This document shows positions 22,801 to 33,623 of a stretch of DNA of 64,000 bases, piece by piece (the first letter of the stretch is position 1; each line of letters begins with the position of its first letter). Position numbers and translations under genes: made by a program. Source of the DNA: Cardinalis cardinalis (taxonomy: Eukaryota; Chordata; Aves; Passeriformes; Cardinalidae). Under the pieces are notes generated by a model. The model saw only the letters and a program-made list of their open reading frames with translations, was not told the origin of the DNA and made no database searches. The DNA is taken from positions 5,449,034 to 5,513,033 of the forward strand of contig JACDOX010000007.1 of NCBI GenBank assembly GCA_014549065.1. The letters are read 5' to 3'.

Positions 22801-25800
22801 AGGGTAGAGCAGCATGAGTAAGGATGTACAGAAAGAAAAGCACAGAGTGCAAGTCCTTTCTGGAAAGATCACAGAGCACATCCTCTTGGCAACCACACCT
22901 AAGCAGAAGTAGAAGAAAGCAATCAGCACTACTCAACATGGATTTGCCAAGGGCATGTTGTCTGTGGCCAACCTGACTGCTCCCNGTGTCAAAATGTCTG
23001 GTGTCCCAAGGGCCATGGAAGCTTTTGTAACAGAAAGAAAATAAAATATGTCAAAAAACACCCAGCTGTTTGTAAAGAAGGTTGCAACTGTAAACACAAG
23101 AAAAAACTCCCTAATCTCTACAGTATTTATGGAAACATGTCTGTCCAGGGATAAATGCCTTGAAGAAACAATGCCTTCAGCAATTAGGTAACATTCCTCA
23201 TAACAGAGTAGCCTGAAATCTTCTGAGCATCACCCATTTATGACAACATGATGCAAGCCTTATGGAAAGGTTCATCAAACAGATCTAAATCCTTCTGGCT
23301 AGTTCTTAAATGGGAAAGAAAGTGTTTCCCTATTTATAATGCTAAAGCTTCTGGGCAAGACACAGCGAGAGACTTAAATTAAATGTCAAATCATGAGGTA
23401 CTAACAATAAATAATGAAGAGATTTCTGTTGCTTGTGGTGGCTGCAGATAAGACACTGGATAAACTATTTACTGCTGGTAAGTTGAACAGTCCTAGATGG
23501 ATCATTCTGTCCCAGATGGATGAATGAGCAGACTGGTGTGAGCCTGTGCTGCCCACATCTCAGGGTTTTCATGGTCCCAGGCCTTGTCTGTACTGTTAAG
23601 TAGCTGAAAGTGTGCCAGACTTTCAAGAGAAATTCTCTCATTTTTTCTCCTTACACAATATAGACCCATCTGATGCACTCACTGCCCCTACTTGTCTGCA
23701 CTGTGTGATGATGAGAGGGGCTCCAAGGATGACACCCTGTACTGTGGTTCATCTCTATCATTCAGGCAGACATTATTCTGGAAAACAGCAGGCCACAGGA
23801 CTGGATTAGTTGAAAGGGGTCACAGTATCCTCCAGTGCAGTATGTGACGATGAGGGGGAAAAAGCTGGAAATTTCCCTGTTTGCACTTGGACACCATGAT
23901 CTAGTTATACATACATCTATACATACATCTGTCTCTTTCTTATCATTATTTTTCCTTTGTGCCAAGGTCCATGCTTGTTGGTTTGTTCTGTTAAGACACT
24001 GGTGTGCCAGTAGAACATTGAAGTTGCTCCTTGGGCTCCAGAATCTGCACAGAACCCCCAGTGCTGATGACAGAGCATTGAGTAACTCTTTATTCCCCAC
24101 AGCAGTGATAGTTAGGAAGGTGTCTCTATGAAAAAGCCAGGAAAGTTCAGGTTAAATATCAGCAGCTATTCTAAGTAAATGGAAGAATTGGACATGCTTT
24201 CAGAGTGCCAGTGAAGCTGCTGAGAGGAGTTGGTGCCATCGGAAAAAGCAGAATAAATGTATAGCATTTGCTGGTTCTTCTTTGGTACAGAGGAATAGGA
24301 CTTGAAATCTTATTTGTTCCGCAAGATTTTGACACTTGTCAGTTCCTGCCATGGTTATGTCACAACTCATGTGAAAGTGAGTTTCATCAGCTTAAATGAG
24401 ATGTCGTCTGAAAGTCTATGGATAACTTTCTGGCTGTAGGCCCAGGCCCACCCTTTCCTCCTGCTCTTTTCCTCTGTAGGGGTTGAAATATTCTTTGCAA
24501 TTAGCAAAGGGAGTCTGTTAGGGAAGGAATACAAACAACATTTCAAAGTTGAAAAACCAGTTTTATCTTTCTTGTCCCTGTCCACAAATACCAGCACCAT
24601 GCACAGTAAAATGGCCAATTTAAATATTTTGGGGAGGTGAGAGTTTCAAATGTGAACTTAGTTACTTTGCTCACCTTGTAAAGGCCTGGAATGAGTGTGG
24701 TGTAGCTTGTCATTTTACGGGAGCATTGGGAATCAATTGCTTGGCCCTTTCATACATCAATGTTTAGCAGGACAGTTCTAAGGCAAATTTTGAGCCCAGA
24801 ATCACTATGGTGGAGCAAAGACGTAGAGTCCTGTGGAAAGGAAAAACATGAACCCTACTGTTGGAATTGATCAGACTTAGATCCTGCCTTAGTTTTGCTC
24901 ATTTAATGCTCTTAAGGGTTTTTTTAACTCGTTGACACTACAGCCTTTGTTATTTGTTTTAATCAACTTTCTATTGCCATTGTAAATGACCTTGATCTTT
25001 GCCTGAGTGAGAGAATCTGATATAAAAGGATTCTTAAAGGAGAAAGGCNAAAACTAGATGAATCCTGCAGGCAAGAGAGAGGAGATTTGAATTAAGTTAT
25101 AGAAGGAGTTGATCTTTCTGCCTGTTTATCATCTGCTTATTATCCAGAGGAGTTTCCATCCAAGCAGCTGTAATATTGCAGTGACTGAATACTGGCATGT
25201 GAGCACCAGGGATCTTTTTTTCCAAATTCAAATCATGGTCATTGGAAGAGGTCTCACAGAACACAGTGTATTGCAGATTTAATCTTTCTTTCACTTTTCT
25301 GTAGGGCTTTCACAGGCTCATAAGGGAACAGCATCTCAATGCCACAGACAATTACACAAAGCATTAATCACAACAGGCAGCAACTTCTGCTCCTTTCTTC
25401 TTGCACATNCTGACCACGAAGGCCATTCTAGGAAGAGACAGAGATGAGAACAGATTCCTGAGTATTTCATAATAGGAAGGGGTCTCTTGTATCACAATTA
25501 ACAATCCAGAGGTGAAGTACAGAGGTGAAAGGATTGAGGAAACCAAACCCAGTAAAAGCAAACTTGCACTTCCTGTCCCCTGGTCCAAAGTACTGCACAA
25601 GGGGACAGGGAGTGGAGGACACAGCAAACACAAGGTATCAATGCAAATATAANCTTTCTGGACTTGAGGTGTGGCTGCTTTCAGCACAGTAACAGCTTGG
25701 ATTTAGAGTACTTTTTCCTCTCTTTTGAACAACTCTTCTGCAAACCCAAAGCAATTACAAAATTTTAAGTGCCCCTACTCACTGCAGAGAATATTGCAAA

Positions 25801-28800
25801 TTTAATTCTAATGGATATCTACCTCAGCCTCTAGAAATGTCTCACTAACAACCCCATAACCCCCAAGTTCTATGAACTGACTTCCCTTTAAGAATATATA
25901 GGCAGAAAGCAGCCTTACCATGCCACANTACCCTCCATTTTTATCCCCATGGAGGACAGCCTGGACTGGACCTCTCACTCAAAAGNTCAGCTCTCCACAG
26001 TGGGTTCATGGGTACAGAAAGTACTTCAAGACTTGAGCATGCCAGATTATTTATGAAAGGTAACAGGAATGCAAGATGGGGAATTTTACCCTCTCACCTA
26101 TCATGAACATACATATAGATTTAGTGATTAAAAATTCATAGATGAAGATTTTATTCACAGTAAATCACAAATTGGTATCTTAAGTTAAAAGTGCTAAATT
26201 CTTGTCTTGAATTCCCACTAAAGTGTTAGAAGAATACTTCTATGCAGAAAACTAGATGTTGCTGGAAAAGGTGACAAAGCATCCTCTCCTTTAAGTATTA
26301 TTAAATCAGACACTGGTACTGGATGAATAGAATATCCCTTCTTGGCAGAATTCTCTTAGTATATTGCTTTTTATGTCAATGCATACATTTTTCCNCAGAC
26401 AGGAACTGTTTCAGAAAGAGAGTTGTCTCTTTTAATGNCTTTCAAGCGCTCTATGTGGTATATGGGTGGCCTCTTGATTAATTTTTCCATGGTTTGGGAT
26501 TCTGCCAAAGAACAGAAGAGGTCCAAATATGGATCAAGAATNATATTAGATTTATGTTCTGTTTTCAGCAGGATCTGTCTGAAAGCAAATGCTTATGTCT
26601 AGTATTATTTGTGTGCTAATATANTTTCCAGCTCCTAATCACAAGTATTGATGGACTTTCTAAGCAATTACTGTACTTGGACCATCACTTTTGTTGTTTG
26701 CATGTTATAATCCACACTGAATTGTGCTGGTGTATATGCATAGTTTTTATTAAACCAATAAAACCAACAGCTCCACAGCCAGTGATATCCCAGCTGATAG
26801 CCATTTACCTGGAGCAAAGGCTACTTTCTGGTTTCGTTTCTGCCAAGTTCTGAGCTGGGCAACAGCTATGATCTGTAACTCCCACATCTCCAGGTCTGCC
26901 CTGCTCACCTTGCCTGGACACTGTGGGATGGCCACTTCATGGCACACAGCTCCTGGCTCCCAGTTCCATAGTGACCAAATGGTCCTTCCTGCTCCCGGGG
27001 CACTCTATGCTGATTACTGAATCCAGACACGTGGGAGAGGTAAGCAAAAGGTTTGATGGGAGAGAAACTGAGACACCTGGGAATGGAGGTCACCCTGGAT
27101 TTCTCCCTGACCTATTTGAATGATGTTTCCTTTATCAGCACCAACATGGTTTCCTTCTCCCTCACCACTGCTGAGCCCCCACTTCAGTGGGGGCACTTCA
27201 TGTTCTGCACTGCTCTTGTAGGAACTCTGTTTGGACCTCTCTCACCTTGATGGGGCATCAAATGACCTAGACTCATTGCTAGGTCCCACCAAGATGTCCT
27301 TTGTCATGTTAGGCTTCTTGACTTTCAGTTTGTTAAGAAAACAGGGGTTAAAAGGGGGAGGAAGTAGGGAACTGCTCTGTCTCTTGCCAGATGCTAAAAG
27401 AGGGGTGCCAGTGGGAGACAGGTTCCAGCTAGGTTTCATGCTTCCACAGTTCTCTGTCCTCTTGTCCTGTGTTCCCACAGGAGGTGGTGATCAGGATCTC
27501 TTCCTGCAGTCAATCATTACGAGGTTTGTACTGCACACAGCACCTTGTTTGGCTGTAGGTTTGTTTACAGGGCTAATCCTAGGCCNGGTTTTAAAAGAGT
27601 AAATCAGACAAGATTTTTGTCTTTCACAAAGCTGGCTATAAAGCACAGGAGTTCTGTGCATAATTGTGAGAGGAAAAGTTCATTAAGTCAAAATATGCAT
27701 GTGTGCCTGTAAAGTAGGTTGCTTGAAGACTAATTTCCCCAAGACTGATTATCTTACATATGGGTTTTTAAACTTGGCAACTTTTGCTCCCCTTCTCCAT
27801 GTAAAACCACNCCAAATGATTTCTACTTTCATTTTGTCAGTCATTACACTTTTTCTCTCTTTCAGTGCAGAAAAATTTGAGCCATAAAGGTACTATAACG
27901 TTAATAGATCTGTCTCAGAGTTCGTGAGGTGAAACTTGTTGGTTTTCTCATATGACTAACAGTACAAAAATGTGGGACTAACTCAATTAATCTTGGGCAT
28001 AGAATAATGGGCACTAAAGAACTGCACACTCATAAATCAATAGAGAGCAACCCCTAATTTATTTCTTTTTGGGTCACACATTCTACTTTCACCATAAAAG
28101 CAGATAAGGATAACTATAATTAAAATGCCTTTGCCTCTCTACTGTTTGTGTTAACATTCATGTTATTGAATATACCCCTTCCTTAATACTATATTTTTTC
28201 AGTATTCTGCAGTTATTGTTTCATTAAAAATACCCCTGTGATATTAACTGTATAATAAATTACAATTCAAAATAAAATATCAGCCATTTCATCCATGACA
28301 GAGAATAAAGCCATAATAAAAAATAATAAAGTTTACCAATATGATAATGCAGCATGAGGTTTTTATAGACTCCATGCAAATGTTAAAATCTATAAATTTT
28401 TTATATTGTGTAAAATTGTAAAAAATAGCAATGAGGGAGGAGGGGAAAAGGAAAAAAGGAGCAGTGTCAGGTTGGTTTAATCACAAAATTTTCAGATTTC
28501 TTTTTAGAATCTGAAAAAGAGTGCATAAAAATATGCATAATAAATTATTTGTTGTGGCCTATCTGATTAACTAGATTAAAGGTTATTGAAGAAGGACAAT
28601 TCTGTCTGCACATTCCAACCCACAGTATTAAGAAGATAAGTGAAGAAACACTAAAGCCTAATCACCTCTCTCCTTGCCTCTCTTTGCTTACACCAAATAC
28701 CCTGCACATACTCTGTGTATTTTTCCAATTATGCTTTAAACAACTTCTTTATTTGGCTTCTTTTTATTTATTTGGGGTGTAAGAGAAGGTAGCAGGATAT

Positions 28801-28809
28801 GCAAATTTG
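19861..28809. other. Intergenic, no supported gene
   Basis: No recognised gene. The patch 21850-22200 is richer in GC and has a 120-codon minus-strand frame (21839-22201) without family resemblance. The 26880-27560 patch is also moderately GC-rich with a 123-codon frame at 27231-27602, again unrecognised. 28180-28440 is very AT-rich. Single Ns occur throughout. Confidence 0.5.
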
Positions 28810-28939
28810 GGGAGAGGAGAGAGAGGAGAGGAGAGGAGAGGAGAGGAGAGGAGAGGAGAGNNNNNNNNNNNNNNNNNNNNNNNNNNNNNNNNNNNNNNNN
28901 NNNNNNNNNNGAGGAGAGGAGAGGAGAGGAGAGGAGAGG
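28810..28939 (+). repeat. (GGAGA)n microsatellite with 50-N gap
   Basis: A pure purine array of GGAGA/GAGAG units flanks 50 Ns at 28861-28910. The true array length is unknown. All long frames here are artefacts of the repeat. Confidence 0.97.
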
Positions 28940-29606
28940 TCCTCCTTGCTGCCATTTTGTTGCATCATGCTTCACACCACACTGCTGGGATATGAATTTA
29001 AAACATTAATTTTCTTGTAGACTAATGATAACTTGTTTAATAATAGTAGACCAATATTTTAATATTTCTTGTGACAGTAGATTGCATAAGGCATATGTAA
29101 TTTGATTTAAAGAAAACTCTCATAAATAATTTATTTATTTAAATAAAGAAGAAGAGAGGAAAAAGCATGGATTTCTGAAACAGATTCAAAACAGGTACAA
29201 AAAATTACTGTTTAAAAACCTGCCTTTTTGGAAACTCAACACTGGTCAGCCTTGTTTTCTCATATTATGTTGGTCTAGAGAGCACAACAAAATGTACTTG
29301 ATTTAGCCTAGAACACGCTGCCTTGCAAAATATAGGAGTACTTACTGTCCTCTCATGATNGAGCTGCTTCCATTTAATTGACAGGAAGTTTGTCACTGAC
29401 AAAAAACATCCTGGATTCTATGTCCCTAATCAAGATTCTTGTTGGATTTCCTAAAAGGAGGAGAGGAAGTAGAGAGGAAACAAAGCTACACTGTGATAAA
29501 ATAAGGAACTGAGTGCCTGTACTTCTGAAATGATAAGTCTCTTTCTTTTGTAAACCTAAAACTTTGNTTTCATGTATGGGTCTTTAAAACAGCAGTAGGG
29601 AAAGAC
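28940..29606. other. Intergenic, nothing recognised
   Basis: AT-rich unique sequence with no coding signal and no identified repeat. Confidence 0.5.
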
Positions 29607-29741
29607 CAGGTTGGACGGAGCTTTGAGCAACCAGCTTTGGTTTGGTGGTGGGTGACTCTGCCCATGGCAGAGTAGTTGGAGCAAGATGATCTTTAATATC
29701 TCTTCCAACCCTAACCACTTCATGATTCTATGACCCTTTGA
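29607..29741 (+). mobile_element. CR1 3' end, plus orientation
   Basis: It contains the CR1 3' UTR pattern 'GCCCATGGCAG...TTGGAGCAAGATGATCTTTAA...CTCTTCCAACCCTAACC', ending in CATGATTCTATGA. Only the last ~135 bp of the element remain. Confidence 0.85.
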
Positions 29742-29784
29742 GATTAAATGAACAGATGCTCAAGAGAGAAGAAAAATACCCTCA

Positions 29785-29905
29785 CAGGATCACCAAATAG
29801 TCTGAGTTGGAAAGGATCCACATGGATCATTGAGTCTGACTCTTAAGTGAATGGCCCATGCTAGATCAAACCCACCACTCTGGCATTATTAGCGTCCTGT
29901 TTTCA
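29785..29905 (-). mobile_element. CR1-like fragment, minus orientation
   Basis: The start 'ACAGGATCACCAAATAGTCTG' followed by a stretch on 'GAGTTGGAAAGGATCCACATGG', then 'CATTGAGTCTGACTC' and 'AACCCACCACTCTGGCATTATTAGC', matches the reversed 3' end of an avian CR1 subfamily. It lies 45 bp from the plus-oriented fragment before it, so the pair is tail to tail. Confidence 0.75.
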
Positions 29906-31325
29906 TCAACTGAGACAACCTCAGGGCTCATGAGCCCATAAAAACACAAGTCACAGCAGAATCTGAAAACATTTAACAACAATCACAGATTTAATTTCTC
30001 GATCTGACATTCTACCTCCACTGCCAGTATTCCACATTTTTGATCAAAAAAAGGTATGGGTCTTTCTGACCCTTCACAGGAGCTTGCCATTTTAAGGTGG
30101 CTTCAACCTGTCTGGGATCAACATGTCAGTAGTCAGGGTCCACCAGGTATGCCAGGATCTCCACCCTGTGGTGTTGAAAAGAGCTGNTTCCTGGGGTTTG
30201 ACGCAGAGTCACCACTGCTGGAAGTGGCTTAGAACATCCCTGTCCAAGCCTGTGCGCCTGTTGAGTGCTGGAGAACATGAAGATTCTGAGAATACCACTA
30301 CACAGTTATCAAGCAGACAATGCAGCATACAATGTGCAGAACCATGGAAGGTGGTCAGAGCACAGGAGAGACCAAACAGTACCACAAGATCCTCATAGTG
30401 TCTGTATCTGGTTCAGAAAGAACTTTTCCGCTCATTCCCTTCTAGCATGCAGGAAGTGCAGCGCTTCTTAGAGTTTGCCAGCTTCTTCTGATGATTCAAA
30501 ACAGGCTTTTCCAGTGTCATGGCTCTTCTAGTGGTACCTACCTCAAAGGGATCTCACTTCCCATGCACGTGAGAAGAACACAAAGCTCCTGAGGAACGGG
30601 AAGAGTCATTCACCACATCCTGCCTTACTGTCCTGCTGAAGTCTTGGCTGGCATTTTGCTATGGAAACAGATGTCTCTGGGCCATAGGAGCTGTACTGTC
30701 CCCCAATCAAGACCAAAGCAGGAGCCATGCCCCCACGTCTTTTTCTTTAGATAGATCACTCCCACAAATAGGAATTTTACATTTGAGACAAACAGGACCT
30801 GGCAATCCAANCTGCCTCTGAGGAGTGGTAGCGCACTCTTGAGGCAACACAAGAACCAAGAGTGGTGCTTCTATTCTGCCCTACCACCAGAACACAACTG
30901 ATAGACTGGCCCAAGCTCTGGGGTAGGCCAGTCCTAACCATCTCATTTTGAGGGTCACAGACAGACATAGACTTTAAAGGGGCTTGCTTTTCATACCCAG
31001 TTTCCAGAGTCAACTGATTTGTGTATTTGTTGTGTATTATTACTTCCCCTGATGGAGCTCCAGCATTCCAGGGCTTGGCCACTGCAGTTGTGGTCCCTCC
31101 AAAAACTGTTTAAATGAACTAAGTCACCTGGTTTTGGATCCTATGGCCACTGTCTTCCACACAGCCACAATCCACATTGCTCTGGGATATTACTACTGCT
31201 GATCACCTAATGTCCCTTGGGATATATGGTACCTGGATAGGCTGTAAAGATTAGCCATATGTAACTAATAAATCCTAATATGGTTGTCCATACTGAATGG
31301 TTCAGTCCTCACTGAATGGTTCTGG
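29906..31325. other. Intergenic, unresolved, possibly retroelement-derived
   Basis: This stretch is less AT-rich than its surroundings and has short minus-strand frames (30625-30852, 30777-31082) with moderately protein-like composition. I could not match them to a family. A decayed retroelement interior is possible but unproven. Confidence 0.3.
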
Positions 31326-31465
31326 AAGACCATAAAACCACAGAAAGGTTTGGACTGGAAGGGACTTTTAAAGACCATGTCATCCAACCCTCCTTCAATG
31401 GACAGGGATATCTCTTCCTGGATCAGGTTTCTCAAGATGGAAAGCAAGAGAATTTGAAGCAGCCT
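31326..31465 (-). mobile_element. CR1 3' end, minus orientation
   Basis: 'GGTTTGGACTGGAAGGGAC' is followed by 'AAAGACCATGTCATCCAACC', 'CAATGGACAGGGATATCTCTTCC' split over degraded bases, and 'GATCAGGTTTCTCAA'. This is the standard reversed CR1 3' UTR. The end near 31465 is approximate. Confidence 0.85.
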
Positions 31466-33600
31466 GCTGTGCTGTGCCACACTCCTACATATTGACCACA
31501 GGTTCCTGCAGGAGTCTGAGCCTAATCTGCAGCTGATGGGGAGCCTGAAGGCCAGGCTCCATGCAGGCAGCCTCAGGACTGAGGTGGTCCAACCTACCTG
31601 CCATGAAGCAGCAGGACTGGGGCTGCTCTGCAAGGGATGGCAGTGAAAAGTCAGGGGAGATCACACCACGGGACAGTGACCTCACCAACCAGGGCACAGT
31701 ACCCAAGTGGGGCAGCCTGGTGACAGCAGCAGCTGTTGACAGTCACAGCAATCACCAGGTAAATGTGAGATGGCAGGTCAGGTCCAAGTGGAATCTATGA
31801 AATTCAGTGAACAGAAGCTGCAGGATATAGGACTAGGCACATGTCTGCCAGCAACACAGCTCAGCAAAGGGCTGGAGGCCAAGGCTGGAGCAGAAACAGA
31901 GCTACCCCTGCAGCTATGCTGGCAAGCTTGCACCGGTGCGTCTCTTAAGGCTCCAGGTTAACCCCAGCACAACTGAGAGAGGAGAATGTAACACAGACTA
32001 AGCAAGCACAGGAATTGGCCCTAACCACCTTNTACCTTCTAAATGGAACTTAAAACNGAGGCCAAACATGTCTTGAGGGTGTTTATCTGACCACAGATAG
32101 TCCTCACTGTCTCCTCGGGTCCTTCAGTCATCCATTGCCACACCCATGATGAAAAAGTTGCACAAAGATTTAGGAAAACTTTTAAGAGTGGGAATGGAGT
32201 AGAAATGAAGGAACAGGCTNGCAAGAATATAGATTTAGGCTTGCCTAAATTGTGACTGAATAGAAATGTAGGAACAGGGCCTGTGAGACCATCTGCTCTC
32301 ACTCCATAACAAATAAAAAGTAGTGTTCCAATTTCTTGATTAAAGACAATGACAGACTTTGATTTGTTTTTGTTTTACTTCAAATAAAAGCCTTATAAGT
32401 ATACTGAGATGTGGGTTTTGGTCCTAAGCAACAAAAACAATGGTCTCTCTGCTGTGAGGTACTAATGAGGAAATGCCTGAAACTACCTTACATAGAAACT
32501 GCAGAATTCAGACCACAAATCGTATTTCACACCACACTGCAAATTGTATTTTATAGGTAACACTGGATTTCACTGGATCTATTTTCACACTTAAAATTCA
32601 ATTGTATGGATTANGTGTGCTATAACAAACAGAACCATCAACTGATAAGTATGCACTAGAAGAGAGATAGATGAACAAAAAACATATTCCTTTCCCCAGA
32701 CCAGACTGGGAAAAAAATATCACAGTACTGTCACTTGTACACTCACTGCATTAGAAAAACATAAAGTTGCCACTAAATTAGGCAAAATAAAATGTCTTTA
32801 TTGCCTGTCCAGATTAAGACCTTTTTTAAAAGTGTGCTGTCATTTAGAATAAAATGTTAAATATAGAGAAAATNATTTAATTACCTACAAACCTACAGAA
32901 ATTCCCAAATTAAAATNACTTCCTCAAGCATTGCAGGTAACGAACAAACACAGCTTTCAGCACTAATCTTTTTGCCTGAGGTAGTCTGATATCCTTGGTG
33001 TTATTCTAGCCTAACTTCCTCCTACTCGCACACCTGTATGCTTTTCTGACACCCAGTGTGACTACACAATGCAACTGGACAAGCACAGTTATGCTCAGTC
33101 ATTTAAAAACCATACCATTCATAATCCTAAGACTGCTGGGTTTTTGAAACATGCAGTTGGTTGGACTGTACAATTCTCTCCATTCTTCAGCTGATACAGC
33201 CNTTTGACTGACAAATTACTGATGACCATTTTAAATACGTAAAAATAAGGCTGTGTGTGTCTTATCTGGACAAANCCAAATTTTTTAAGTTTAATCAGCC
33301 ATACCATACAGTATTAAATAAAAAATGCAGTAATTTTCCTGCAGTAAGTTACTGCCATTAAATTTCGCTTTTTCCCAAGGCACAGTACACAAAAGAACTC
33401 CTGCAATGGCAGATCAGTCTACCACATGAAAATTTTAACCTTCTAATGACACAGTGGGACATGTTTTGCTCCTTCTCTGTGTCAAGTGACATAAGGCAGC
33501 ACAAGAAGTAAAACAAGGACATTCAGATATCCCTAATTCTTCATTAGTCACAATGAATACTGGTCCCCTACACAAANGAGAGACACAATGTTTTAAAATA
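31466..33600. other. Region downstream of ALG2, no further gene seen
   Basis: 31470-31960 is relatively GC-rich with overlapping frames on both strands and no recognised protein. From about 32000 the sequence is AT-rich and may include the ALG2 3' UTR, which could extend to the poly(A) signal at 32797-32802. Confidence 0.45.
32797..32802 (-). terminator. Candidate distal poly(A) signal for ALG2
   Basis: AATAAA on the minus strand (plus TTTATT), about 820 bp after the ALG2 stop. It is a plausible end for the longer transcript, chosen only by position and motif. Confidence 0.35.
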
Positions 33601-33617
33601 TAACATAGGAATACAAT

Positions 33618-33623
33618 TTTATT
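33618..33623 (-). terminator. AATAAA overlapping the ALG2 stop codon
   Basis: The last sense codon GAA, the stop TAA and the next base form AATAAA on the minus strand. Use of this signal would leave a 3' UTR of about 20 bases, so it may be cryptic or a minor site. Confidence 0.3.

Noticed and set aside
28736..29020. Several frames across the microsatellite
   Set aside because: They consist of repeat-derived codons and unknown residues over the N gap.
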